The position numbers and the translations under genes were made by a program. Positions 1-9,482 of a stretch of 32,831 nt of DNA are shown piece after piece. The notes under the pieces are model-generated. The model ran no database searches, was not told the DNA's origin, and saw nothing but the letters and a program-made list of their open reading frames with translations. Numbering within the stretch: position 1 is the first letter of the stretch; every line of letters begins with the position of its first letter. Origin of the DNA: Alphaproteobacteria bacterium (GTDB taxonomy: Bacteria; Pseudomonadota; Alphaproteobacteria; SP197); assembly GCA_028277285.1 (NCBI GenBank), contig JANQGO010000108.1:1-32831 (forward strand), written 5' to 3'.

Positions 1-18
1 GTCGGCCATCTCCACGAG

Positions 19-98
19 CCCTCGCCCCCGCGTCAGTGGGGGAGAGGGTTGCGCAGGCTTGGGATCGTAAGATCCCTAGCCGGAGCTGGGTGAGGGGG
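19..98 (+). repeat. Dispersed palindromic repeat, copy 1
   Basis: CCCTCGCCCCC-N8-GGGGGAGAGGG stem (19-29/38-48) followed by GGGATC-GTAA-GATCCC hairpin (61-76) and CTAGCCGGAGCTGGGTGAGGGGG. The reverse complement recurs at 16858-16937. Confidence 0.85.
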
Positions 99-155
99 AA
101 CCAACGGTCGTCATCAGGCGACCGTTTCTCAACAGATCCTAGATGGCCACGTCAG

Positions 156-509
156 CTAATAGAGCCGTCCGCCATTGGGCACGGGGCGGTCGACGGCGGC
201 CAACACGACCTCGCCCTCATCGTCGGGGAAACCCAAGGTCAGCACTTCCGACATCATGGGTCCGATCTGGCGTGGCGGAAAGTTGACCACGGCCGCGACC
301 TGGCGTCCGAGCAGATCGTCCAGCGTGTAGTTGGCGACGACCTGGGCCGACGTCTTGCGCACGCCGATCTCCGGACCGAAATCGATCTGCAGCCGGAAGG
401 CCGGCTTGCGTGCCTCGGGAAAAGGCTCGGCCGCGATCACCGTGCCGACACGGATGTCGACTTTCAGAAAATCATCGATACCGATCTGCTCGGCCGCGGC
501 ACCCGTCAT
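156..509 (-). CDS. csaA: CsaA-like tRNA-binding domain protein
   Basis: 117 aa; [35 protein letters not shown]...SAQVVANY is typical of the tRNA_bind/CsaA family. Overlaps the upstream gene by 4 nt. Confidence 0.9.
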   Translation of the reverse strand: MTGAAAEQIGIDDFLKVDIRVGTVIAAEPFPEARKPAFRLQIDFGPEIGVRKTSAQVVANYTLDDLLGRQVAAVVNFPPRQIGPMMSEVLTLGFPDDEGEVVLAAVDRPVPNGGRLY

Positions 510-1132
510 GCGGGCTGTTCGACGGCATCGTCCTGACGGTCGTCACCTCGGCGCGGGCCCATGCGGCAGAGCGCCGCGCAAAGCCTGTCGACCTGGCCCA
601 GCCGCTTGTCGAGCAAGGCCATGGTCTTGCCCATGTCCTCGCTGTCATCGGCAAGCCATGTGCGCATGACATCGGCATAGAGCGCCATCAGCCCCTTGAT
701 CCGGACCCGTCCGGCCAAACCGGAGGTATCGATCCGCGCGGCCTCCAGCATCCACGCCATGGAACGCATCAGGCGGCAGGCGCTGCCCATCATGGCGCAG
801 GGATCGGCACCGCAATCGCGCACGATCGCGCGGACCGCGTCCTTGTGCGGCGCCAGCGCGTCGAACCGGCGCATCAAGACGTCGAACAGACGGTCGCGAA
901 CGCTCTCGGCGGCCAGATCGGCACGGTCGCCGGCCAGAACGGCATCGTCGATCTCGTCAGAAAAGGCTTCAAGAATGGCTGCCTTCGAGCCGTAGGCTTC
1001 GTGCACCTGGGCGAGCGTCATGCCGCCTTCCGCGGCGATATCGGCAAGCGTCAGGTCACGCCAACCGCGCTGTGCGGCGAGATTCAGCGCCGTAGCCAGC
1101 GCTGTCTTCGGTACGTCGGCCTTCTTCACCAT
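506..1132 (-). CDS. TetR-family (COQ9-like) regulator
   Basis: N-terminal HTH ([43 protein letters not shown]). ATG at 1132 preferred over 1147 because GGGAGG lies upstream of it. Confidence 0.75.
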   Translation of the reverse strand: MVKKADVPKTALATALNLAAQRGWRDLTLADIAAEGGMTLAQVHEAYGSKAAILEAFSDEIDDAVLAGDRADLAAESVRDRLFDVLMRRFDALAPHKDAVRAIVRDCGADPCAMMGSACRLMRSMAWMLEAARIDTSGLAGRVRIKGLMALYADVMRTWLADDSEDMGKTMALLDKRLGQVDRLCAALCRMGPRRGDDRQDDAVEQPA

Positions 1133-1214
1133 GGTCAAGCCTCCCACAGGTCATGTCAGGGACCCCCATGGGTGAATCTAGGGTGGCTGGCGCCTTATGC
1201 CAACGCTCAACTGT

Positions 1215-2039
1215 TTAGTTGGCGAGTTCCTTCGAACGGCGGGTCGCCGCGGCGATGGCGCTGTCGAACAGGGGCTGCAGACCGTTTTCGGCCATCAGGA
1301 CCGCCAGCGCTTCAGCTGTGGTGCCGCCCGGGCTGGTCACCGCGCGGCGCAATTCCTCGGCCGATTGGTCGGAAAGGCGCGCCAACTGACCGGCGCCCTC
1401 GACAGTGGCGCTGGCCAGCCGCGCGGCAACGTCGGACGGCAATCCGTTGGCCGCGCCCGCCTTGGCCAGGATCTCGATCAGCAGAAAGACATAGGCCGGA
1501 CCGCTGCCGGAAAGCGCGGTGACCGGATCCATCAGGGCTTCGTCGTCCAGCCACACGGTCTCGCCGACCGTCGCGGCAAGCGCATCGGCGGCGGCACGCT
1601 GCGCGCCGGACACACGGGCGTTGGCGACCAGGGCTGTGATGCCATGGCCGACTGCCGCCGGCGTGTTCGGCATCGATCTGACGATCGCGGTGTTTTCGCC
1701 GAGCGCACGCTCGAAGAAACCGATCGTCGTTCCCGCCGCGATCGAGAGGACCAGCGCGCCGGCATCGGCGAAACGCTGCAACCCGGCGACCGCATCCGCC
1801 ATCACCTGCGGCTTGACGGCGACCACGATGACGGAGGGCGCAAAGCCGGCCGGCACGTCGCCGGCATCACTGACGACGGCAACGCCGTGGTCGGCCGCGA
1901 TGCCCTCGGCGGTCGCCTCGGCCGGTTCGATGACGACGATGTCGTCGGCGTCGATGCCTTGGCCGCGCCACCCTGCCAACATGGCGCCACCCATCTTGCC
2001 GCAACCGACCAGCAGCACGGGGAACGCGTCGGAAAGCAT
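1215..2039 (-). CDS. proC: Pyrroline-5-carboxylate reductase
   Basis: 274 aa; VLLVGCGKMGGAMLAGW Rossmann motif and ALSGSGPAYVFLLIEILAKAGAANGL signature. Confidence 0.95.
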   Translation of the reverse strand: MLSDAFPVLLVGCGKMGGAMLAGWRGQGIDADDIVVIEPAEATAEGIAADHGVAVVSDAGDVPAGFAPSVIVVAVKPQVMADAVAGLQRFADAGALVLSIAAGTTIGFFERALGENTAIVRSMPNTPAAVGHGITALVANARVSGAQRAAADALAATVGETVWLDDEALMDPVTALSGSGPAYVFLLIEILAKAGAANGLPSDVAARLASATVEGAGQLARLSDQSAEELRRAVTSPGGTTAEALAVLMAENGLQPLFDSAIAAATRRSKELAN

Positions 2040-2043
2040 GGGG

Positions 2044-2550
2044 TCAGGCTTCGCCGACCGGATCGATGATGGCGGCGCTGACGGCGTCTTCGGCGGACTT
2101 GCCGTCGCCGATCACGTATTGGAAGGCGGGATAGAAACGTTCGGATTCAGAGATCGTGATGTCGATCAGATCGGCCAGCTGCTCGTCGGTCGGCATGTCG
2201 TGACCGCCCAGCAACAGCGCGTGCCGGTAAGTGATCACGCGCTCACCGCTGAACAGGTCGAAATGGCCGACCCACAGGCGCTCGTTCACATAGGCCAGCA
2301 GGCGGCAGACCTCCGAAAGCCTGTCTTCCGGCACCTTCAGGTCGAAGGCGCAGGACAACATCAGCGCATCAAGCTCGCCCTCCCAGCCGAACCACATGCG
2401 GTAGGCGCACCAGCGGCCCTCGATCTCGACGGCGATTTCGTTCTCGGCCAGGCGCTCGCACGCCCACGCATTGGCCGTGACAAACCGCTCGACCATATCC
2501 AGCGGGTGCTGGTCCGGGCCGGTCGCCTCTTCTTCCAACAAATCCGTCAC
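2044..2550 (-). CDS. YbjN domain-containing protein
   Basis: 168 aa; ENEIAVEIEGRWCAYRMWFGWEGELDALMLSCAFDLKVPEDR...LLAYVNERLWVGHFDL matches the YbjN/chaperone-like fold. Confidence 0.8.
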   Translation of the reverse strand: MTDLLEEEATGPDQHPLDMVERFVTANAWACERLAENEIAVEIEGRWCAYRMWFGWEGELDALMLSCAFDLKVPEDRLSEVCRLLAYVNERLWVGHFDLFSGERVITYRHALLLGGHDMPTDEQLADLIDITISESERFYPAFQYVIGDGKSAEDAVSAAIIDPVGEA

Positions 2551-2662
2551 TGCGCCTCTCCTTGTCGAGGCACGGTAAAGCCTTACCGCGATGGAGGTGA
2601 AGGGGATGCACTGTCTGGCAGCATCGACACAAAGGTCAGCCTGCCAGACGGTTCTTGTCCCA

Positions 2663-3001
2663 TCAACTGGCTTTCTGCGCCTTTTTTGTACCCGTTGTGG
2701 ACGTTTTCTTTCGTTTGGAGGAGGCCGATCCGCCTATCTTTTTCGCTGATTCCAGAGCTTCCACCCGCGCCTCGAGCGCCTCGATGCGCGCGCTCAGCCG
2801 CTCGTTCTCCTGGCGCGCCAGAGCCGCCATGTCGCGGACGACCTCGAAATCCTCACGGTTGACCAAGTCCATGCGCTCGAAGACGCCCTCAAGCTGCTGG
2901 CGCAGGCGCGCCTCGACCTCTTCGCGCACGCCGGACGCCGCGGTCACCGCGCCGCTCAGGACACGCGCGAAATCGTCCAGTATCCGGTTGTCGGTTTGCA
3001 T
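2663..3001 (-). CDS. ubiK: Accessory factor UbiK family (BMFP) protein
   Basis: MQTDNRILDDFARVLSGAVTAASGVREEVEARLRQQLEGVFERMDLVNREDFEVVRDMAALARQEN plus coiled coil. Start at internal ATG 3001 preferred. Confidence 0.85.
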   Translation of the reverse strand: MQTDNRILDDFARVLSGAVTAASGVREEVEARLRQQLEGVFERMDLVNREDFEVVRDMAALARQENERLSARIEALEARVEALESAKKIGGSASSKRKKTSTTGTKKAQKAS

Positions 3002-3198
3002 GGTGACTTCTCCAGGTTTGATGGGCGTCATATGGCCTGATCGCGCCATAACCGCAACCGTTCGGTCACGATCGGTTGAATTGAGATGCCAAATGGGCCA
3101 GAACCGGGCGATTTCGTCGATCGATAGATGCTGGAGAAGCGATTCAAAGACGGGTTTATCTGCTCTAAGGTCGCGGTCGCCAAAGCTCCGGAAGCTTC

Positions 3199-4056
3199 AT
3201 GCACGCACTTGCCCTCGCCTTTCCCGAGATCGATCCGACACTGGTCCAGATCGGCCCCTTCGCCATCCGCTGGTATGCGCTCGCCTATGTGGCGGGCATC
3301 CTGCTTGGCTGGGGCTATGCCATTGTGCTGGCGCGCCGGTCGCCGGTCGCCATCGACCGCAAGACGATCGACGATCTGCTGCTATGGATCACGCTGGGCA
3401 TCGTTCTGGGCGGGCGTCTGGGCTACGTCCTGTTCTACAAGCCCGGCTACTACATCCACCATCCCGGCGAAATCTTCGCCGTGTGGGAAGGCGGCATGGC
3501 GTTCCACGGCGGCCTGCTGGGCGTCATCCTGGCCTTCACGATCTTTGCCCGCATCAAGAAGATCCCGGTCCTGGCGCTGGGCGACATCGTCGCCTCGGTG
3601 GTGCCGATCGGCCTCTTCCTGGGGCGTTGCGCCAACTTCATCAACGGCGAGCTGTTTGGCCGCGTCACCGACGTGCCCTGGGCCTTCGTCTTTCCCCATG
3701 GCGGTCCGGAGCCGCGCCACCCCAGCCAGCTCTACGAGGCCGCGCTGGAGGGCCTGGTGCTTGGCCTCGTGGTCTACTGGGCATGGCGGGCGACATCGCT
3801 CAGGCTGCGTCCGGGTGCCATCGGCGGGCTGTTCCTGGCCGGCTACGGCATCTCCCGCTTTGTCGTCGAGTTCTTCCGTGAGCCGGACGCGCATCTCGGT
3901 TTCCTGTTCGCCGGCGCGACCATGGGCCAACTGCTGTCGCTGCCGATGATCGTGATCGGTCTGGCCCTGATAATCTGGGCGAAACCCTATGTCGCGCCCG
4001 CCCAGGAAGCGCCGGCGAAAGCCAAGCCCTCCAAAGCCAAACGCAAGAAGACGTGA
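3199..4056 (+). CDS. lgt: Prolipoprotein diacylglyceryl transferase
   Basis: 285 aa; IRWYALAYVAGILLGW, GGMAFHGGLLG, GRCANFINGELFGR and HPSQLYEA motifs. Confidence 0.97.
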   Translation: MHALALAFPEIDPTLVQIGPFAIRWYALAYVAGILLGWGYAIVLARRSPVAIDRKTIDDLLLWITLGIVLGGRLGYVLFYKPGYYIHHPGEIFAVWEGGMAFHGGLLGVILAFTIFARIKKIPVLALGDIVASVVPIGLFLGRCANFINGELFGRVTDVPWAFVFPHGGPEPRHPSQLYEAALEGLVLGLVVYWAWRATSLRLRPGAIGGLFLAGYGISRFVVEFFREPDAHLGFLFAGATMGQLLSLPMIVIGLALIIWAKPYVAPAQEAPAKAKPSKAKRKKT

Positions 4057-5114
4057 GCGACCTGGCGGCCATGCTGCATCAGCGCATCGCCCGCGACGGC
4101 CCGATCGGGGTCGATGCTTTCATGGCCGAGGCGCTCGGCAACGCCGCGTTCGGCTACTACATGCATCGTGACCCCTTCGGCCGCCAGGGCGACTTCGTCA
4201 CCGCGCCGGAAACCAGTCAGATGTTCGGCGAACTGCTGGGGCTGTGGTGTGTCGACGCATGGCAGCAGGCCGGCGCGCCGCAGCGCGCGTTGCTGATCGA
4301 AATGGGTCCGGGCCGCGGCACCTTGATGGCCGATGCGCTGCGCGCGATGGCCGTGCTTCCCGCCGCGCGCGATGCCTTTGCGGTTCATCTCGTCGAGACC
4401 AGCCCGCATCTGCGTGGCATACAGCGCACAGCGCTGGCCGATCAAGAGATCGCGTGGCACGATAGGCTGGACGACATCGATGACGGCTGCCCGGCCTTCG
4501 TCATCGCCAACGAGTTCTTCGATGCCCTGCCGGTGCGTCAGTTCGTCGCCACCGCGTCCGGATGGCGCGAGCGTCTTATCGCCAGCGACGGTGAGGTCTT
4601 CTCGCCGGTGCTGGCCGAGGCGGCGACGGTGAACGGCCTGCCGCCGCTGGCCCCGGCCGGCCGCGTGACCGAAATCTCGCCGGTTCGCCAAGCGATGATG
4701 ACATCGCTGGCCGGACGGTTGGCGCGCGACGGCGGCGCGGCCCTGGTGATCGATTTTGCCGGTAGCGGCGACACACTGCAGGCCGTGCGCGATCACCGTC
4801 ACGCCGAGCGTTTCGCCAGTCCCGGTGACGCCGACCTGGCTGCCGCCGTCGACTTTGGCGCGCTGACCGAGGCCGCCGAAGACATCGGCGCGTCCTGTTT
4901 CGGCCCGGTCGATCAAGGCGCCTTCCTCAAACAACTCGGCATCGAAGCCAGGGCCTCGACCCTCGCCCAATCGGCCAACGACGAGCAAAGGGCGCAGATT
5001 GCCGCCGGGTTCGCCCGCCTGACCGGCGACGATGCCATGGGTCGCCTCTACAAGGTCCTCGCGCTGGCCGGCGCGCGCGCCGTGACGCCGGCAGGCTTTG
5101 GAGACGCGCCATGA
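4053..5114 (+). CDS. SAM-dependent methyltransferase, MidA/NDUFAF7 family
   Basis: 353 aa; FGYYMHRDPFGRQGDFVTAPETSQMFGELLGLW and EMGPGRGTLMAD. Starts at GTG overlapping the lgt stop (GTGA). Confidence 0.92.
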   Translation: MSDLAAMLHQRIARDGPIGVDAFMAEALGNAAFGYYMHRDPFGRQGDFVTAPETSQMFGELLGLWCVDAWQQAGAPQRALLIEMGPGRGTLMADALRAMAVLPAARDAFAVHLVETSPHLRGIQRTALADQEIAWHDRLDDIDDGCPAFVIANEFFDALPVRQFVATASGWRERLIASDGEVFSPVLAEAATVNGLPPLAPAGRVTEISPVRQAMMTSLAGRLARDGGAALVIDFAGSGDTLQAVRDHRHAERFASPGDADLAAAVDFGALTEAAEDIGASCFGPVDQGAFLKQLGIEARASTLAQSANDEQRAQIAAGFARLTGDDAMGRLYKVLALAGARAVTPAGFGDAP

Positions 5115-5890
5115 TCACCGCCAGCGCGCTTGACGGCGGCGGCCTGTGCCACGGCTTTTTTGATCGCACCGGCGGTGTCAGCAGCGGCATCTACGCGACG
5201 CGCAATTGCGGTTTCGGTTCCGACGACCACCGCGACGCCGTCGCCGAGAACCGGCGCCGCGTGACCAACGCCTTGGGCGTCGGCGACGACCGGCTGTGCA
5301 CGCTTTATCAGATCCACAGCGACCAGGTGGTCACCGTGCGCGCGCCGGACGACGTCGCGGGCCAGAAAGCCGATGCGATGGTCACGGCCGAGCCGGGCAT
5401 CGCGCTTGGCGTGCTGACCGCCGATTGCGCGCCCATTCTGTTCGCCGACCGCCAAGCCAAGGTGGTCGGCGCGGCCCATGCCGGCTGGAAGGGCGCGCTT
5501 GTCGGCATCGCCGAGGCGACCGTCGATGCCATGGTGTCGCTGGGCGCCAAGCGCGAAGACATCGCGGCCATGATCGGCCCGTGTATTGCGCCCGCGTCCT
5601 ATGAGGTGGGGCCGGAGTTTCGGGCCCGCTTTGTCGACGCCGGCCCCGCCAACGCACGTTTCTTCACCGAATCGAAGCGGGCCGGCCATGCCATGTTCGA
5701 TCTGCCGGGTTACCTGCTGGCCCGGCTTTCGCTGCTTGGCCTGCGCTCAACGAGCTGGACGGGTCACGATACGTGCGCCGACAGCGAGCGTTTCTTCAGC
5801 TATCGCCGCAGCGTCCATCGAAGCGAACCGGACTACGGCCGACAGGTCTCGGCTATCGCGTTGGCACCCAGCCAACCAGGGTCGTTATGA
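5111..5890 (+). CDS. pgeF: Peptidoglycan editing factor PgeF (multicopper laccase-domain family)
   Basis: 259 aa; HGFFDRTGGVSSGIY, TADCAPILFAD and AAHAGWKGAL motifs. ATGA overlap with the previous CDS. Confidence 0.92.
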   Translation: MITASALDGGGLCHGFFDRTGGVSSGIYATRNCGFGSDDHRDAVAENRRRVTNALGVGDDRLCTLYQIHSDQVVTVRAPDDVAGQKADAMVTAEPGIALGVLTADCAPILFADRQAKVVGAAHAGWKGALVGIAEATVDAMVSLGAKREDIAAMIGPCIAPASYEVGPEFRARFVDAGPANARFFTESKRAGHAMFDLPGYLLARLSLLGLRSTSWTGHDTCADSERFFSYRRSVHRSEPDYGRQVSAIALAPSQPGSL

Positions 5891-5895
5891 CGGGG

Positions 5896-7104
5896 CTAGG
5901 CGACGGACGGTTCGGGATCGGCTTGCGCGACCGGCGGCCGCCGGTTTCTGACGGCGAAGTGCAGGACGGCATAACCGAGCGTGCCGGACAAAATCGATCC
6001 GGAGAGCACGCCGAGCTTCACCATGTTGACCTGCTCGACACCGTTGAATGCCAGGCCGCCGATGAACAGACTCATGGTAAAGCCGACACCGGTCAGCAGG
6101 CAGACGCCATACATCATGGGCCAGGTACAGCCCTCCGGCAGGCGCGCGATGCCCAGTTTGATGATCAACCAGGCGCCGCCGAAGACGCCGATCTGTTTGC
6201 CGACGAAGAGCCCGAGCGCGACGCCAAGCGGGATCGGCGCCATCATCGCCTCGACACTAACGTCGCCGAGATAAAGGCCCGCATTGGCAAAACCGAAGAC
6301 CGGCAGGATACCGAAGGCAACCCAGGGGTGCAGACCGTGCTCCAGACGCCTGAGCGGCGAGCGCCCGTGTTCATCCTGGGCCTTGAGCGGGATCGCCATG
6401 GCCAGCGCGACGCCGGCCAGTGTCGCGTGCACGCCGGACTTCAGAACGCAGACCCACACAAAAAGACCGATCAGCATATAGGGCGTCAGCCGCGTCACGC
6501 CCAGAAGGTTCAGGACGACCAGGCCGATCAACCCGAGCGCCGAGATGGCCAGCGACAGCACCGAGAGATCGGCGGTGTAGAAGATCGCAATGACGACAAT
6601 GGCGCCAAGATCGTCCAGGATCGCAAGCGCGGTCAGGAAGATCTTCAAGGTGACCGGCGCGCGGCTTCCCAACAGCGCCAGGATGCCCAAGGCGAACGCG
6701 ATGTCGGTCGCCGCCGGAATCGCCCAGCCGCGCATAGCCTGGGCATCGCCTATGTTAAAGATGGTGTAGACCAGAGCGGGCACTGCCATGCCACCGATGG
6801 CGGCAATACCGGGCAGGATGATCTGATCGCGCGACGACAGGTCGCCCTCCATGACCTCGCGCTTCAGCTCCAGACCGACCAGAAAGAAGAAAACCGCCAT
6901 GAGCCCGTCGTTGACCCACAGCAGGAGCGGCTTGGAAATATCCAGCGTACCGACCGAAACGACGACGGGCGTGGTCAAGAGCAGATCATAAATGTGCGAA
7001 AGACCCACGTTTTCGACCAGAATAGCCAGCACGGCCGCGGCCATGAGCACCATGCCCGCAGCACTTTCCAGCTTCAGAAAATCACGCAACGTAGGTAACG
7101 CCAT
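5896..7104 (-). CDS. nhaA: Na+/H+ antiporter NhaA
   Basis: 402 aa; LESAAGMVLMAAAVLAILVEN, AATDIAFALGILALLGSR and FLTALAILDDLGAIVVIAIFY. Confidence 0.97.
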   Translation of the reverse strand: MALPTLRDFLKLESAAGMVLMAAAVLAILVENVGLSHIYDLLLTTPVVVSVGTLDISKPLLLWVNDGLMAVFFFLVGLELKREVMEGDLSSRDQIILPGIAAIGGMAVPALVYTIFNIGDAQAMRGWAIPAATDIAFALGILALLGSRAPVTLKIFLTALAILDDLGAIVVIAIFYTADLSVLSLAISALGLIGLVVLNLLGVTRLTPYMLIGLFVWVCVLKSGVHATLAGVALAMAIPLKAQDEHGRSPLRRLEHGLHPWVAFGILPVFGFANAGLYLGDVSVEAMMAPIPLGVALGLFVGKQIGVFGGAWLIIKLGIARLPEGCTWPMMYGVCLLTGVGFTMSLFIGGLAFNGVEQVNMVKLGVLSGSILSGTLGYAVLHFAVRNRRPPVAQADPEPSVA

Positions 7105-7164
7105 CTCTTCAAATCACCCTTTGCCGTTCTAGCTATAGGTAACCCGGCTTCCGATTGGAACTCT

Positions 7165-8106
7165 ATGTCATACTTGTACGTCTTCGTCGGCCTGATTTTG
7201 TTGTTCTTGGGCGGCGAACTCCTGGTCCGTGGCAGCGTCGCCCTGGCTTTGAAACTTGGCGTTTCGAAGCTGATCGTGGCCGTTGTTCTGGTCGGGTTCG
7301 GAACATCGGCACCGGAAGTCCTGGTTAGCATTGAGTCGGCCGTCCTGGGTCATCCCGAGCTGGCGCTGGGCAACGCGGTCGGCAGCAACATCGCCAATAT
7401 TCTTTTGATTGTCGGTGTCAGCGCCGCCATTGCGCCAGTTGTTGTCAAGCGCGCACAGGTCAACCATGACATGTGGCTGGTGCTCTTGGTGACGGCAGCC
7501 TTCGTCGCCGCCGGTTTGATCAGCGAGTTGACGTTCTGGCACGGCCTGGTGATGTTGACGTGTCTTGGCATCTACGTTTGCCACGGCTACCGGCGCGCAC
7601 GGCGTACGGACACCGCCGATCTGACAGCAGAGACCGAAATCGACCCGGAAACGATGGCGCTGAGCCACGCCATCGTCTTTGCCATCGTCGGCCTGATCCT
7701 GCTGATCGTCGGCGCTGATCGCCTGGTCGCTGGGGCCGTCCTCATCGCTCATGAACTCGGCGTGCCCGAGGCCGTGATCGGCCTGACCATCGTCGCCATC
7801 GGATCGTCCCTGCCCGAACTCGCGATCTGCGCCGCGGCGGCACGGCGGCGCGAGCCTCTTGTCGCCATCGGCAATGTCCTGGGCAGCAACATATTCAACC
7901 TGCTGGGTGCGATGGGCGTGGTCGCGCTGATCACCAATGTCGGCATCGCCGAGACCATGATCGGGCTCGATCTCGTCATCATGCTGGCGATGACCGTCGC
8001 GCTCGCGATCCTGCTGCTTTATGTCAATCGCATTGGCCGCACCACCGGCCTATGCTTTGTCGGAGCCTACTGTCTTTATCTGGCCGGGCAGTTCGACGTC
8101 TTCTAA
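7165..8106 (+). CDS. Calcium/sodium antiporter (CaCA/YrbG family)
   Basis: 313 aa with two alpha-repeats: GFGTSAPEVLVSIESAVLGHPELALGNAVGSNIANILLI and AIGSSLPELAICAAAARRREPLVAIGNVLGSNIFNLL. Confidence 0.95.
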   Translation: MSYLYVFVGLILLFLGGELLVRGSVALALKLGVSKLIVAVVLVGFGTSAPEVLVSIESAVLGHPELALGNAVGSNIANILLIVGVSAAIAPVVVKRAQVNHDMWLVLLVTAAFVAAGLISELTFWHGLVMLTCLGIYVCHGYRRARRTDTADLTAETEIDPETMALSHAIVFAIVGLILLIVGADRLVAGAVLIAHELGVPEAVIGLTIVAIGSSLPELAICAAAARRREPLVAIGNVLGSNIFNLLGAMGVVALITNVGIAETMIGLDLVIMLAMTVALAILLLYVNRIGRTTGLCFVGAYCLYLAGQFDVF

Positions 8107-8148
8107 GGCGTTCCGGGGACCGGCCTTCAGAACCTGGGGGATGGCCTG

Positions 8149-9300
8149 ATGGTCCTGCATTTCGACCATGATGAGTACGCGGCGCGCCAGAAGCGAACGC
8201 TGGATCAGATGGCGAGCGACGGCCTCGACGGTCTTTTGATGTTCCGGCAGGAAAGCATGTACTACCTGACCGGCTATGACACCCAGGGCTTCGTCTATTT
8301 CCAATGCCTGGTGCTGACCGCCGACGGCCGGTTCGTCCTGCTGACCCGCGCGCCGGACCTTCGTCAGGCCCACCACACCTCGACCCTCGATGATGTCCGC
8401 ATCTGGGTCGACCGTGCCGGCGCCGATCCGGCCGCCGAGTTGAAGGACCTGCTGCGCGATTTGGGCCTTCAGGGCAAGACGCTCGGTATCGAGCTTGAGT
8501 CCTACGGCCTGACCGGCCGCAGCTGGGAGCGCCTGCGCACCACGCTGGACGGCTTCTGCCGGCTGGAGGACGCCTCGGACTTGGTCAACCGGCTGCGTAT
8601 CGTGAAGAGCCCGGCTGAACTGGCTTACGTGAAGAAGTCCGCGGAACTCGGCGATCTCGCGCACGCGGCCGCGCGGGACATCGCGGGTCCCGGCGTCTTC
8701 GAAGGCGATGTCCTGGCCGCCATGCAGGGCGCCGTCTTCAAGGGCGGCGGCGACTATCCGGCGGCGCACTGGATCGTCGGCTCGGGCGAGAACGCGCTTC
8801 TATGCCGCTACTACACCGGACGGCGAACGCTGTCGGAGAACGACCAGCTGATGCTGGAGTTCGCCGCGACCTATCGGCATTACCATACGGCCCAGATGTG
8901 CACGATCCTGATCGGCGATGCCGATCCCGAGCACACCGCCATGCACGAGGCCTGCCAGGAAGCGCTTGCCGCCTGCGAGGCGACGCTCAGACCCGGCGCC
9001 ACCATGGGCGACGTCTTCGACGCCCATGCGCGCGTCATGGATGACCACGGCTACCGGGCCCACCGGATGAACGCCTGCGGCTATTCCATGGGCTCGACCT
9101 TCCCGCCCAACTGGATGGATTGGCCGATGTTCTATCACGGCAACGATGTGGAGATCGTGCCGACCATGACCTTCTTCCTGCACATGATCCTGATGGACAG
9201 CGACAGCGGGCGCGCCATGGCGCTGGGTGAGTCCGTGGTCGTTACGGACGATGGCTGCGAACCGCTCAACAAGGCGCCCCTGGATCTGTGCCGCCGCTGA
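8149..9300 (+). CDS. M24 (creatinase/aminopeptidase-fold) family protein with non-canonical metal site
   Basis: 383 aa; N-terminal creatinase domain (DGLLMFRQESMYYLTGYDT) and C-terminal pita-bread domain. Canonical D/D/H/E/E ligands are not conserved by eye. Confidence 0.85.
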   Translation: MVLHFDHDEYAARQKRTLDQMASDGLDGLLMFRQESMYYLTGYDTQGFVYFQCLVLTADGRFVLLTRAPDLRQAHHTSTLDDVRIWVDRAGADPAAELKDLLRDLGLQGKTLGIELESYGLTGRSWERLRTTLDGFCRLEDASDLVNRLRIVKSPAELAYVKKSAELGDLAHAAARDIAGPGVFEGDVLAAMQGAVFKGGGDYPAAHWIVGSGENALLCRYYTGRRTLSENDQLMLEFAATYRHYHTAQMCTILIGDADPEHTAMHEACQEALAACEATLRPGATMGDVFDAHARVMDDHGYRAHRMNACGYSMGSTFPPNWMDWPMFYHGNDVEIVPTMTFFLHMILMDSDSGRAMALGESVVVTDDGCEPLNKAPLDLCRR

Positions 9301-9482
9301 CGCCATGCCCCACATCATCATCTTCGTGTTCCTCTTGATCCTGGGCCTGATGGCAAGCTGCATTCTGATGTGAAGTCTGTTCAGATCAGGCGTGGTCGTG
9401 CGGGCAACCCGTCGACGGACGTATCGTTCGCGCCCCACGCCTGCTAGAAGTGCCCTTCCTGCCTCTCCCTGACGGGTCGTCG

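Noticed and set aside
36-536. 166-aa ORF starting MGERVAQAW in the window start
   Set aside because: Start lies in repeat copy 1 and the body is antisense to csaA. Similarity of its N-terminus to the 520-aa ORF is explained by the shared DNA repeat, not a protein family.
410-1522. 370-aa plus-strand ORF
   Set aside because: Antisense to the TetR and proC genes; no domain seen.
5773-7098. 441-aa plus-strand ORF
   Set aside because: Antisense to nhaA with D/Q/H/R-rich shadow composition.
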